NCBI GenBank assembly: GCA_903861055.1
Contig: CAIOSU010000297.1
Coordinates: 1 to 17,505, forward strand
Direction: 5' to 3'
Source of the DNA: an uncultured bacterium
GTDB lineage: Bacteria; Bacteroidota; Bacteroidia; Chitinophagales; CAIOSU01
DNA length: 17,505 nt
Shown here in pieces: positions 1-7,666 of this stretch. Position 1 is the first letter of the stretch. Each line of letters opens with the position of its first letter. Under the pieces are notes generated by a model. It did not search any database. It worked only from the letters and a program-made list of their open reading frames with translations, and was not told the origin of the DNA. The position numbers were made by a program, and so were the translations under genes.

Positions 1-1851
1 GGTAAAATAGAAGGTGGTGCCAATGCCCAAGCGCGAATCGACCCATATTTTACCGCCATGGCGCTCCACAATATTTTTGCTAATGGCCAAGCCCATACCC
101 GAACCTGGGTAATCATCGCGTTTGTTGAGGCGTTTAAAAATCTCAAACACTTTTTCTTTGTATTGTGGGTCGAAACCCATGCCATTATCTTCAACCGAAA
201 ACAGCCAATCGTGCTCGCGGTCGTCGCAGCTTATTTTTATTTGCAATGGCACCTCTTTTTGCCTGAATTTGATGGCATTGCCAATTAAGTTTTGGAAAAC
301 CTGCACCAGGTTGCTTTGCACGGCTCTTAACTCAGGCATGCCAATACTGGTGATAGTTGCCCCCGAATCGGCAATTTCCTTGCTTAGCTTCTTGGTGGTG
401 GCTGCCAACACCTCATTTACATCCACCTTCTCAAAGTCTTTCACATCGGTACGGATGTGCGAATACTCGAACAAATCGTTTATAATATTGTGCATCCTAT
501 CCACCCCTTCTACCACAAAGCGCATAAACTCTTTGGCCTCATCGTCATATATATTCTGGTAGCGGCGCTGCAAAAGCTGTATGTAACTGGTTATCATGCG
601 CAACGGCTCTATCAAATCGTGGGTAGTAACGTAGGCAAACTGCTCCAGGTCGGAGTTGTACCTATCCAACAGTTCTTCGGCCTGCAGCTTAATATATGCA
701 TTACTTTTCAGTAGTTCTTCTTGTTTTAAGCGCAACTGCTCAGTCATTAAATTAAATGAGTCGGTAAGCTCCCCAATTTCGTCGCTAGAGTTTTTTGAGA
801 TAACCATAGTTAAGTTCCCACTTGATACAGTGCGGGTAGCTTCGGTAAGTTTTACGATTGGTGTAATAAGCCAACGCGTAACATAAATAGAAATAACGAC
901 CGTAAGTATTAGGATAAACGCAAGAATAGCCACGGCCACAAAACCCATGGAGCGGTTCGTATCCGATATAAAAGACTCAACTAATAGCTGGTTATCGTTT
1001 ACGGTTGCTAGCGCCTGCTCTAGCGGAATCTCGATTATAGTAATCCAACCATATTTATTGGTAAAGTACGATACCAAACTAGTTGAGGTTTGGATAGTGC
1101 CGTTTTTGGTGGCCATAATCTCTCGTATATACTCGTATTTAGAGTAGTCGGAGTTTTGGTATAATTCGCGAGTAGATGGGTGGGATATCAATTGGCCCTC
1201 TGAAGAGATAATATAGAGTTTACCGCTCTCGCCCACTTGTTTTGAAGCTGCTATGTCCCAAATAAAACTAAGATTCAGGTTTAGGACAATGCCCCCCGCA
1301 AAGTTTCCACCAAATTGAATAATAGGCTGCCCCAACGTAACATAAGGCATTTGTGATCGGCTAGAGATGCTTACATCAGATAAATAGGATTCTTTGGCTT
1401 GGATGGTTTTGAGTAAATCCTCGTCAACTAGGTCGCTGTGCTCTTCACTCATTACCGAAAGGGTGTTCACTTTATCAAACACCACTTCGCCCCACTTATC
1501 TACCACAACAATATCGAGCACAGCAGGCTCGTTGCTAATAAAGTTATCTACAAACGCACTAATGTCCAGCAACTCGAGGTCAATAAAGCCCGGCGCCATA
1601 GCCATAGCGCTTATCTTGTTGCCTATGCGGTCTATCTCTTCTTGTACATACATGCCCTCGGTTTGGGCAATCGCCTCATCTTTATAAGATATTTCGCGGG
1701 TAAGCACCTGCGACACTTGGGTATTGAGCTCACTCTTAAGGCCATTCATATTTACCTTAAAAAAAGATAACAGCAGCATACCACCCAGAAAAGCTGGAAT
1801 AATAGATATGGCCAATAAAGAGACCAAGTATTTAATAAAGAGCCTGTTCAT
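1..1851 (-). CDS. Membrane sensor histidine kinase, Cache-HAMP-HisKA-HATPase (C-terminus cut by window edge)
   Basis: The reading frame is open from ATG 1851-1849 to the window edge (617 codons, no stop seen). Order of parts: N-terminal membrane segment at about residues 6-31, then an extracytoplasmic region of about 270 residues consistent with a double Cache sensor, a second membrane segment at about 302-322, HAMP (ending in SSDEIGELTDSFN), and a HisKA helix with phospho-acceptor His411 in the context YVTTHDLIEPL. The ATPase domain follows with N-box Asn525 (NLIGNAIKF), G1 box DNGMGF at 555-560 and G2 GSGMG at 583-587. The last visible residues (GTTFYFT) are typical of the end of a HATPase domain, so only a few residues may be missing, unless a receiver domain follows. 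It is predicted to autophosphorylate in response to an extracellular small ligand. Neither the ligand nor a response regulator is visible. It is divergent from the T9SS gene at 2012. Confidence 0.93.
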   Translation of the reverse strand, partial: MNRLFIKYLVSLLAISIIPAFLGGMLLLSFFKVNMNGLKSELNTQVSQVLTREISYKDEAIAQTEGMYVQEEIDRIGNKISAMAMAPGFIDLELLDISAFVDNFISNEPAVLDIVVVDKWGEVVFDKVNTLSVMSEEHSDLVDEDLLKTIQAKESYLSDVSISSRSQMPYVTLGQPIIQFGGNFAGGIVLNLNLSFIWDIAASKQVGESGKLYIISSEGQLISHPSTRELYQNSDYSKYEYIREIMATKNGTIQTSTSLVSYFTNKYGWITIIEIPLEQALATVNDNQLLVESFISDTNRSMGFVAVAILAFILILTVVISIYVTRWLITPIVKLTEATRTVSSGNLTMVISKNSSDEIGELTDSFNLMTEQLRLKQEELLKSNAYIKLQAEELLDRYNSDLEQFAYVTTHDLIEPLRMITSYIQLLQRRYQNIYDDEAKEFMRFVVEGVDRMHNIINDLFEYSHIRTDVKDFEKVDVNEVLAATTKKLSKEIADSGATITSIGMPELRAVQSNLVQVFQNLIGNAIKFRQKEVPLQIKISCDDREHDWLFSVEDNGMGFDPQYKEKVFEIFKRLNKRDDYPGSGMGLAISKNIVERHGGKIWVDSRLGIGTTFYFT

Positions 1852-2011
1852 ATTTGTTGCCCCAATACCGCTGCATTTGCTGCCGTGTGATAAAAATAAC
1901 AATTGGCAACTTGATAAGGGTATTTTAAGGGCGCAATTTAAAGTAAATAGCGTAGCATTAGTTACAGTTAGCCATTTTTGCTATCTTTTGAGTGTTTTTA
2001 ACCAACTTACT

Positions 2012-3544
2012 ATGACCCGTTTTATACTAGTTGTTTGCTCTTTGCTCATGCTAATCACGGCATCAGCACAAAACTCATACTTCTCAAGCTATTTTGCGGG
2101 CACCGGCGATAGCTTTTTAGTGAGCCAAGTAAGTATTTTCGACCTTGGCAACGAAGATTTTAGGCCTACGGGGGCCAATGTAGTATGGGATCACAACAAC
2201 CTATACCCTTTTTCGCAGCGCATCCGCAGTTTCACAACACCTAATGCTACGGGCTTTCTGCCTTCTTACTTATTAACATGCGCATTCAACTGCTTTAACT
2301 CCTGCTACAGCGATTGCTTAGGCACGGGTGGCATCGATTTTGTTTGCACCGGCTTGTGCAATGCCCAATGCAACACCAATTGCCTTACCAGTTGGGCCGC
2401 CAACTTCAATTTGGCCGAACTTACCAACGATAGTATTAATCTGGGCATTACCTCGCTTACACAAGTTTACAACCTTTATAAAAAGGACAACAGCGGGCTA
2501 TACCAAAACGGTATCGGCGCACGGATATCGAACGTACCGCTGGTGGTGGCCTACGACAACCCCGATAGGGTTTACAAGTTTCCGCTTCGCTATGGCGATA
2601 GCACCGTTTCAGTGAGCAGCTACGCCATCAAACTAGATTCGATACCAGGCACTGGCATCAATTTCTCCTTCTCTTACAAGCATGCCCAAACCCGAAGCAA
2701 CTATGTGGATGGATGGGGAACTTTGATCACGCCATATGCCACCTACGATAGCGTACTGAAACATCGTTCGGTAATACACAACCGCGATAGTGTTACGGTG
2801 TTTGGCAACACCATTACCTTAGGCGACTTTATTCCTAATCAGTTTGTGCCAGATACGGTAATTGAATATAGCTGGTTTGATAGGATCGAAGGTGTACCGG
2901 TGCTAAAGGTTACCGCTTGGCTGATAAACGGTGACGAGATATACCAAAGCGCCGAATTTAGGGATACCATCCGTTGTTTCGACCCAATTGCCATCTTTGG
3001 CTACTTACCAATACCTGCTACGCTAAACAATGGCGACGATAGCGTGGAGGTAAATTTTTACAGCCTATCATTCAACGCAAATACCTTTGCCTGGGATTTT
3101 GACGATGCCAACAACACAACCAACAATGCCCAAAACCAAAGCCCTAGCCACTGGTATACCGAGGGCGGCATATACAGTGTAACCCTTACCGTTTGCAACA
3201 CGGCATGCCCACAAGGCCGCTGCGAAGAGATAACCCTACCAGTAATTGTAGTTGATAACCGCACCGTGGGCATTAACGGCATAAATACCACTAATGAGTG
3301 GAATATTGGCCCCAACCCTTTTACCAGTAGTATTTCAGTTGAGCATAGCGGTAAGCTTACCAACTTGCCCCAATTTAGCTTATTAGATATTACCGGTCGC
3401 CAAATAGATTTATCCGCGCCGGAGAACAACGGCAACCGATATACGATAAACGGGCTAGATACGCTGCCCGAAGGAGTTTATTTGCTCACGATTCAACAAG
3501 GTGGCAACCAGCAAATTGTTCGGGTAGTGAAAATGGGGTGGTAA
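2012..3544 (+). CDS. Secreted PKD-domain protein with T9SS C-terminal sorting domain and a Cys-rich CX3C segment
   Basis: 510 residues from ATG 2012. I chose this start because a clean signal peptide begins here (MTRFILVVCSLLMLITASAQ). The frame is open further upstream, but that stretch lies in the intergenic region and the opposite gene. Residues 90-124 hold eight cysteines in two runs of C-x3-C-x3-C-x3-C separated by nine residues (Cys90, 94, 98, 102 and 112, 116, 120, 124). A PKD-like domain lies at about 345-415 (FAWDFDDANN, then YTEGGIYSVTLTV). The C-terminus, about 425-510, is a T9SS sorting domain (IGPNPF, then LDITGRQI and LPEGVYLLTI). It is therefore expected on the cell surface or outside the cell. 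The role of the middle region is not recognised. A weak promoter box (TATCTTTT) is at 1982-1989. Confidence 0.88.
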   Translation: MTRFILVVCSLLMLITASAQNSYFSSYFAGTGDSFLVSQVSIFDLGNEDFRPTGANVVWDHNNLYPFSQRIRSFTTPNATGFLPSYLLTCAFNCFNSCYSDCLGTGGIDFVCTGLCNAQCNTNCLTSWAANFNLAELTNDSINLGITSLTQVYNLYKKDNSGLYQNGIGARISNVPLVVAYDNPDRVYKFPLRYGDSTVSVSSYAIKLDSIPGTGINFSFSYKHAQTRSNYVDGWGTLITPYATYDSVLKHRSVIHNRDSVTVFGNTITLGDFIPNQFVPDTVIEYSWFDRIEGVPVLKVTAWLINGDEIYQSAEFRDTIRCFDPIAIFGYLPIPATLNNGDDSVEVNFYSLSFNANTFAWDFDDANNTTNNAQNQSPSHWYTEGGIYSVTLTVCNTACPQGRCEEITLPVIVVDNRTVGINGINTTNEWNIGPNPFTSSISVEHSGKLTNLPQFSLLDITGRQIDLSAPENNGNRYTINGLDTLPEGVYLLTIQQGGNQQIVRVVKMGW

Positions 3545-3549
3545 TTTTA

Positions 3550-4434
3550 CTAGAACTTCAGACTTGAAAGAGGAATACTTAATAGATCTCCTGCACTTTT
3601 CACCGCTCCATCAGCCTCAATACCCGACCACTTACAAAAGTTGGCCAGCAGCAAACTGGCGGGCACACCCTCGCTGCGCAAATGGTTGAGCGATACGCTA
3701 CCCGCCGATTTGGAGAGCTTTTGCCCGGTATCGTCCATTATTAGTGGATGGTGATAAAATTGGGTTTGGGTAAAGGAGTTAATATCGAGCAAATGAGCCA
3801 AATACAGCTGCGCTGCCGTTGATGGCAATAAATCCATACCGCGGGCCATGGCATTAACACCAAAGTGATTATCATCGGCCAATGAGGCAATTTGATAAGC
3901 AGGTATATCATCGCGACGGCGCAGCACAAAGCTGCCCATCTCCTGCCCTAGCGCAAATTGCATGGCTCCTTGCCAACCATCTGTAAAATGGATAATGGCA
4001 TCCGCTTCTAATTTAACACGCCACGCAACATCAGGCGTATCCAAAGCAATATTCTTATGTAAGCAAGTTCGAGTATATAACCCACTGCTATCGGCCAAAT
4101 CCTTCCGAGAACATTCGCAAGCAAACAGATGGCTCTTAGTTCGCAACTTGTTCAGCAATTGATTATAAATAGGTAGGCGATGGCTCTGGCTCCAGGCAGC
4201 TGCCAAATCATCTGGGCCGGTTGGCCCCATATCCCAATCGATGCCCAACCACTCCAATGTTTCAAACACATCATTAATGAATTCAGGTTTCGCACGTGGC
4301 GCATCCAAATCATCGATGCGCAACAGCACCTTACCTCCCTGCGAACGGGCCAATAGCCAGTTGAGCAAAAAATTGAAGGCATTACCTTGGTGCAGGTAAC
4401 CACTGGGCGTGGGTGCTATGCGGGTTATTATCAT
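3550..4434 (-). CDS. gluQ: Glutamyl-Q tRNA(Asp) synthetase
   Basis: 294 residues. It is a truncated relative of glutamyl-tRNA synthetase that lacks the anticodon-binding domain; the family attaches glutamate to queuosine in the anticodon of tRNA(Asp). Visible class I signatures are the HIGH-equivalent LHQGN at 14-18, RIDDLD at 39-44 (the RIEDLD counterpart) and KLSKS at 239-243. The zinc site has Cys106, Cys108, Tyr120 and Cys124, with the C-x-C-x11-Y-x3-C spacing of this enzyme family. The length fits a GluQ-RS rather than a GltX. The start at 4434 gives MIITRIAPTPSG, the canonical N-terminus. The stop is 5 nt from the stop of the convergent T9SS gene. TTACTTTG, read on the minus strand at 4450-4443, is a possible promoter box. 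The alternative, a full GltX, is excluded by length. Confidence 0.95.
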   Translation of the reverse strand: MIITRIAPTPSGYLHQGNAFNFLLNWLLARSQGGKVLLRIDDLDAPRAKPEFINDVFETLEWLGIDWDMGPTGPDDLAAAWSQSHRLPIYNQLLNKLRTKSHLFACECSRKDLADSSGLYTRTCLHKNIALDTPDVAWRVKLEADAIIHFTDGWQGAMQFALGQEMGSFVLRRRDDIPAYQIASLADDNHFGVNAMARGMDLLPSTAAQLYLAHLLDINSFTQTQFYHHPLIMDDTGQKLSKSAGSVSLNHLRSEGVPASLLLANFCKWSGIEADGAVKSAGDLLSIPLSSLKF

Positions 4435-4442
4435 GATTGTTA

Positions 4443-4450
4443 CAAAGTAA
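4443..4450 (-). promoter_or_regulatory. Possible -7 promoter box of gluQ
   Basis: On the minus strand this reads TTACTTTG, one base from the Bacteroidota consensus TAnnTTTG, 8 nt before the gluQ start. The same octamer lies upstream of the lipoprotein gene at 12945-12952. It is the centre of a small dyad, GTTAC-TTT-GTAAC. No clear TTG at -33 was found, so the call is weak. Confidence 0.3.
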
Positions 4451-4481
4451 CTAGTTGTTAGTGAATAGTGACTAGTATTCG
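4447..4481 (+). repeat. Degenerate heptamer array, word GTNANTA
   Basis: Consecutive heptamers GTAACTA, GTTGTTA, GTGAATA and GTGACTA, then a weaker GTATTCG, keep strict 7-nt phase. The array lies between the divergent gluQ and CoA-transferase genes and starts inside the putative gluQ promoter. It is one of several arrays of this style in the window. Confidence 0.55.
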
Positions 4482-4506
4482 TTATGAATCTTTAAATTTG
4501 AAAACC

Positions 4507-4584
4507 CGTAACTCGTAACCCGCAAGTATTGTCATACTGAGTCTCGCCTAAGGCGAGAAAGTACGCAACTCGCAACTCGCAACC
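4507..4584 (+). repeat. Degenerate heptamer array (CGYAACY) split by a REP-like hairpin element
   Basis: Three heptamers (CGTAACT, CGTAACC, CGCAAGT at 4507-4527) and three more (CGCAACT, CGCAACT, CGCAACC at 4564-4584) flank a 36-nt interruption. The second block ends 6 nt before the CoA-transferase start codon. AGTA occurs on both sides of the interruption (4525-4528 and 4560-4563), which could be a small target duplication. This is seen directly; the insertion reading is inference. Confidence 0.6.
4529..4563 (+). repeat. REP-like hairpin element (GTCATACTGAG type)
   Basis: The element begins with GTCATACTGAG. It then forms a perfect 7-bp stem, TCTCGCC / GGCGAGA at 4542-4548 and 4552-4558, with loop TAA. 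An outer TACT / AGTA pairing (4535-4538 with 4560-4563) is separated from the stem by unpaired GAG and A. Similar intergenic hairpins starting with GTCAT-CTGAG are common in Bacteroidota genomes, as I recall. It could act as a REP element or a weak terminator. Confidence 0.5.
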
Positions 4585-4590
4585 CAAACA

Positions 4591-5652
4591 ATGCTCAAGC
4601 AATTAACCGTAATAGAACTAGCAAGCGTATTGGCAGGGCCAGCCGTGGGTATGTTTTTAGCCGAACTAGGTGCCAAAGTGATTAAAATAGAAAACCCCGA
4701 TGGCGGCGATGTAACCCGCCAGTGGAAATTACCAAGCGAAAATGCCCAAAGCGAAGTTTCGGCCTATTTTAGTTCGGTTAATTATGGTAAAGAGTACCTA
4801 TCCCTCGACCTAAAAACCACTGCAGGTAAAAAAGCCGTGATAGACCTAATAGCCACTGCCGATATAGTGCTCACTAATTTTAAGGCGGGCGATGGTGTTA
4901 AACTGGGACTGGATTATGAAACATTAAAAGCCCTCAACCCGAATTTGATTTATGGCTGCATTACAGGCTTTGGACCAAACGATAGCCGCACGGCTTTTGA
5001 TGTAGTGCTGCAAGCTGAAGCTGGGCTAATGTACATGAACGGCACACCAGAAAGCGAACCCATAAAATGGCCCGTGGCAGTGATTGATTTGATGGCCGCC
5101 CACCAATTGAAAGAGGGCATACTGTTGGCGCTGCTGCAACGCGAGCGCACGGGGTTGGGAGCCAAGGTGTCCGTATCGTTATACGATGCGGCCATTGCAT
5201 CTTTGGCCAACCAAGCCACCAACTGGCTCATGGTTGGGCATATACCGCAGCGCCTTGGTAGCCTGCACCCCAACATTGCACCCTACGGCGAAACCCTTAC
5301 TTGTGCCGATAGCGGGCAGATAGTATTGGCCGTGGGTAACAATGTGCAATACAATAACCTGTGCAGTGTGCTCAACCTATCGAGTTTGCCCGCCGATGAA
5401 AAGTATAATACCAATAGCAAACGGGTAACCAACCGCGAAAGCCTTTTGGCGGAGCTACAACAAGCCGCCGCCGCCTGGAAACGGGATGAATTGTTGGCTG
5501 CCCTGCTAGCCGCACAGGTGCCCGCGGGTGCCATACGCAATATGCAGGAAGTGTTTGCCCAACCCAATGCCCAAAAACTAATCAACAAAGAAACCATAGC
5601 GGGCGTGGCTACCCAACGCCCTGCTACCGCCATATTTACCATAACTCATTGA
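4591..5652 (+). CDS. CaiB/BaiF (family III) CoA-transferase
   Basis: 353 residues. Family III enzymes move CoA between carboxylic acids through an aspartyl-CoA intermediate. The N-terminus (VIELASVLAGPAVGMFLAELGAKVIKIE) and NYGKEYLSLDL are typical. Asp166 in PVAVIDLMAAHQLKEGILLAL lies where the catalytic aspartate of the family (Asp169 of formyl-CoA transferase) is expected. The C-terminal part is somewhat short compared with the usual 380-400 residues, but no break is seen. The substrate cannot be read from sequence. The LysE-type gene follows after 19 nt, suggesting co-transcription. It is preceded directly by the CGCAACT heptamer array. Confidence 0.9.
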   Translation: MLKQLTVIELASVLAGPAVGMFLAELGAKVIKIENPDGGDVTRQWKLPSENAQSEVSAYFSSVNYGKEYLSLDLKTTAGKKAVIDLIATADIVLTNFKAGDGVKLGLDYETLKALNPNLIYGCITGFGPNDSRTAFDVVLQAEAGLMYMNGTPESEPIKWPVAVIDLMAAHQLKEGILLALLQRERTGLGAKVSVSLYDAAIASLANQATNWLMVGHIPQRLGSLHPNIAPYGETLTCADSGQIVLAVGNNVQYNNLCSVLNLSSLPADEKYNTNSKRVTNRESLLAELQQAAAAWKRDELLAALLAAQVPAGAIRNMQEVFAQPNAQKLINKETIAGVATQRPATAIFTITH

Positions 5653-5671
5653 ATATTTCTATTTTGCACCC

Positions 5672-6277
5672 ATGGCATTTTTAGAAGGCTATTTATGGGG
5701 TTTGGCCATGATTGTTTTTGTGGGGCCAGTGTTTTTTACGCTGCTGCAAAACACCCTTCAAAAGGGCCGCACCGCTGGCCTTATGGTAGCCCTAGGCATC
5801 ATTGTTAGCGATTTGGTAGCCGTGGCACTATGCGTTGCGGGCACGGTGGCCTTTTTGCAGAGGGTAGAGAACACAACCTACGTGAGCGTTGTGGGCGCCG
5901 CCATACTGTTTGCTATTGGCGGTAGGTACATCGTAAGCCCCTCGTACAACACCGAGGGTAAGCCCAGTGCTGGAGGCTTAACGGGAGCTTTTGCGAGTGG
6001 CTTTTTGGTCAACTTCGTCAACCCGTTTGTGTTTGGGGTATGGCTCACCGTAATAGGTTATGCAGGCCACAAATATGGCTATAATGATGGCATGTACCAG
6101 TACCTGCTTGGCTGCCTGCTAGGCATTTTCACCCTCGATAGCCTTAAAGTGCTTTTGGCACATCGCATCAAAGCCTTTATCCAGCCCCAAAACTTAACGG
6201 TAGCCTATCGCATTATCGGGGTGGTAATGGTTGGTTTTGGCATTCGGCTTGTGGTGTATGCTGCTTGCTCGGGCTGA
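5672..6277 (+). CDS. LysE/RhtB-family exporter
   Basis: 201 residues, almost entirely hydrophobic, with about six membrane segments. The N-terminal pattern GLAMIVFVGPVFFTLLQNTLQ, with the conserved Gly-Pro in the first helix followed by a basic loop (KGRTAG), is characteristic of the LysE superfamily. These are inner-membrane exporters of amino acids and related metabolites driven by the proton gradient. It lies 19 nt after the CoA-transferase and 40 nt before the ACMSD gene, so it may export a metabolite of the same pathway. The actual substrate is unknown. Confidence 0.85.
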   Translation: MAFLEGYLWGLAMIVFVGPVFFTLLQNTLQKGRTAGLMVALGIIVSDLVAVALCVAGTVAFLQRVENTTYVSVVGAAILFAIGGRYIVSPSYNTEGKPSAGGLTGAFASGFLVNFVNPFVFGVWLTVIGYAGHKYGYNDGMYQYLLGCLLGIFTLDSLKVLLAHRIKAFIQPQNLTVAYRIIGVVMVGFGIRLVVYAACSG

Positions 6278-6278
6278 G

Positions 6279-6295
6279 TTTGCTATCTTAGCAAA
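6279..6295. promoter_or_regulatory. 17-nt perfect dyad overlapping a putative promoter box
   Basis: TTTGCTA-TCT-TAGCAAA is a perfect inverted repeat between the LysE stop and the ACMSD start. TATCTTAG at 6284-6291, one base from TAnnTTTG, lies inside it, with a TTG at 6265-6267 (16 nt spacing, rather short). It could be an operator, a short hairpin, or chance. The same TATCTTAG octamer occurs at 7404-7411. Confidence 0.35.
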
Positions 6296-6317
6296 GCAAT
6301 TTGTAAACAACACCCTC

Positions 6318-7331
6318 ATGCTTACCATTGATATCCATACCCACATCATGCCCGAAAAAATGCCCAATTGGGCTAATAAATTCGGGTACGGGGGCTTTGT
6401 GAGCCTTGACCATCACAAGCCATGCTGTGCGCGGATGATGGTGGATGATAAGTTTTTCAGGGAAGTTGAAAGTAATTGCTGGGACCCTGAGGTTCGCCTG
6501 CACGAATGCGACAAGCATGGGGTGCATGTGCAGGTGCTCAGTACCATACCCGTGCTGTTCAATTATTGGGCTAAAGGGAAGGATGCGCTGGAAGTATCCC
6601 GTTTCTTGAACGACCATATTGCCGATGTGGCGCGCCGCTACCCTACCCGATATGTTTCATTGGGCACCGTGCCGTTGCAAGACCCGCAACTAGCGATACA
6701 AGAACTGGAGCGCTGCATGAGTGAGTTGGACTTGGCAGGCGTGCAAATCGGCTCGCATGTTAACGATTGGAATCTGAACGATCCTGAACTATTCCCTTTC
6801 TTCGAAGCCGCCGAGCGATTGGGCGCAGCCATATTTGTGCACCCTTGGGATATGATGGGAAAAGGCAAAATGGATAAATACTGGTTGCCGTGGCTAGTAG
6901 GTATGCCCGCCGAAACGTCTCTTGCCATTTGCTCTATGATATTTGGGGGCATATTTGAGCGCCTGCCTAACTTACGGGTAGCATTTGCCCATGGCGGTGG
7001 TTCCTTCCCAGCAACTATTGGCCGCATTGAGCACGGATTCAACGTTAGACCCGATTTGGTAGCCGTTGATAATCCCATAAACCCGCGAAAATACTTAGGC
7101 AAGTTTTGGCTGGATAGCCTCGTGCACGATCCTGCCATGCTCGACTATATCGTAAACCTCATTGGTGCCGATAAAGTATGCTTAGGCACCGACTATCCTT
7201 TCCCGTTAGGCGAATTGCAGCCAGGACATTTAATCCACTCCATGCCTTACCCCGATGATACTAAACTAACTTTGCTGAGCGGTGCCGCATTGCAATGGCT
7301 AAACCTTGATGGCACAAGGTTTTTGAAGTAA
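6318..7331 (+). CDS. 2-amino-3-carboxymuconate-6-semialdehyde decarboxylase (ACMSD)
   Basis: 337 residues, essentially the length of human ACMSD. The enzyme decarboxylates ACMS, the ring-opened product of 3-hydroxyanthranilate, in tryptophan/kynurenine catabolism, and so diverts carbon from quinolinate and NAD synthesis. Metal ligands of the amidohydrolase fold are visible: His7 and His9 (DIHTHIMP), His175 (FVHPWDM), His225 (AHGGGSFP) and Asp292 (GTDYPFPLGE). Family blocks NCWDPEVR, ALSTIPV-like VLSTIPV, and YWLPWLVGMPAETS match ACMSD closely. I chose ATG 6318 because the His-x-His motif sits at residues 7-9 as in the family; a longer frame from 6231 would overlap the LysE gene. No other kynurenine-pathway gene is seen in the window. 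Related decarboxylases such as 5-carboxyvanillate or resorcylate decarboxylase are less likely. Confidence 0.93.
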   Translation: MLTIDIHTHIMPEKMPNWANKFGYGGFVSLDHHKPCCARMMVDDKFFREVESNCWDPEVRLHECDKHGVHVQVLSTIPVLFNYWAKGKDALEVSRFLNDHIADVARRYPTRYVSLGTVPLQDPQLAIQELERCMSELDLAGVQIGSHVNDWNLNDPELFPFFEAAERLGAAIFVHPWDMMGKGKMDKYWLPWLVGMPAETSLAICSMIFGGIFERLPNLRVAFAHGGGSFPATIGRIEHGFNVRPDLVAVDNPINPRKYLGKFWLDSLVHDPAMLDYIVNLIGADKVCLGTDYPFPLGELQPGHLIHSMPYPDDTKLTLLSGAALQWLNLDGTRFLK

Positions 7332-7379
7332 TTAAGTAACCCAATGCTAAATTTTATTGCAACTATTTTTAGTTTTTAT

Positions 7380-7411
7380 TTGCTATTTTAATTTGCAAAA
7401 TACTATCTTAG
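7380..7411 (+). promoter_or_regulatory. Putative Bacteroidota promoter for the small basic protein
   Basis: TTG at 7380-7382, 21-nt spacer, then TATCTTAG at 7404-7411, which is one base from TAnnTTTG. The start codon is 22 nt downstream. Confidence 0.4.
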
Positions 7412-7433
7412 TGCTAATAAAATTGTTAGGGTT

Positions 7434-7601
7434 ATGATAAAGCACCGCAAACGCAGTAAAAGAGCACAAGCCCCTGCTGCAATTACCACCGATAAAATAG
7501 CGAACATTGAGCGCTTTCTGTTTTTAGAAGCCACCAAGCAACGTATTACCGATAAGCTGCGCACCGTAAACTGGAGAACCCGCCTCAACGCCGAAGCTTA
7601 A
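7434..7601 (+). CDS. Small basic hypothetical protein (55 aa)
   Basis: ATG 7434 to TAA 7599-7601. The first 11 residues are highly basic (MIKHRKRSKRA). A short Ala/Thr stretch follows, then a segment that looks helical (DKIANIERFLFLEATKQRIT) and a basic end. There is no signal peptide and no Cys. I do not recognise the family. Support for a real gene: it fits the gap between ACMSD and radA, has a promoter-like pair at the expected distance, and has codon use like its neighbours. The opposite-strand frame at 7403-7588 looks less protein-like. A nucleic-acid-binding role is only a guess from charge. Confidence 0.6.
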   Translation: MIKHRKRSKRAQAPAAITTDKIANIERFLFLEATKQRITDKLRTVNWRTRLNAEA

Positions 7602-7625
7602 GCAATATCTTCATCATGTCTCGTT

Positions 7626-7653
7626 CTTGATACTTGATACTCACTACTTGATA
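7626..7653 (+). repeat. Degenerate heptamer array (CTTGATA) within the radA promoter
   Basis: The heptamers are CTTGATA, CTTGATA, CTCACTA and CTTGATA in strict 7-nt phase. The next seven bases (CTATATT) are the start of the TATATTTG box of radA, so the array supplies the spacer and the TTG of the promoter. The first 18 nt recur as an exact reverse complement at 14271-14288. Confidence 0.6.
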
Positions 7654-7662
7654 CTATATTTG
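7634..7662 (+). promoter_or_regulatory. radA promoter, TTG-N18-TATATTTG
   Basis: TTG 7634-7636, 18-nt spacer, then TATATTTG at 7655-7662, an exact match to TAnnTTTG. The box ends only 4 nt before the radA ATG, which would give a leaderless or nearly leaderless transcript. Confidence 0.5.
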
Positions 7663-7666
7663 TTCC

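Noticed and set aside
58..1770. Several plus-strand open frames in the first 1.8 kb
   Set aside because: They are shadows of the minus-strand histidine kinase, which has all the expected motifs in order.
1724..2011. N-terminal extension of the T9SS gene upstream of ATG 2012
   Set aside because: It would precede the signal peptide, run through the intergenic region and overlap the histidine kinase start on the other strand.
6231..6317. N-terminal extension of the ACMSD gene
   Set aside because: It overlaps the LysE gene and places the metal-binding His-x-His far from its usual position at residues 7-9.
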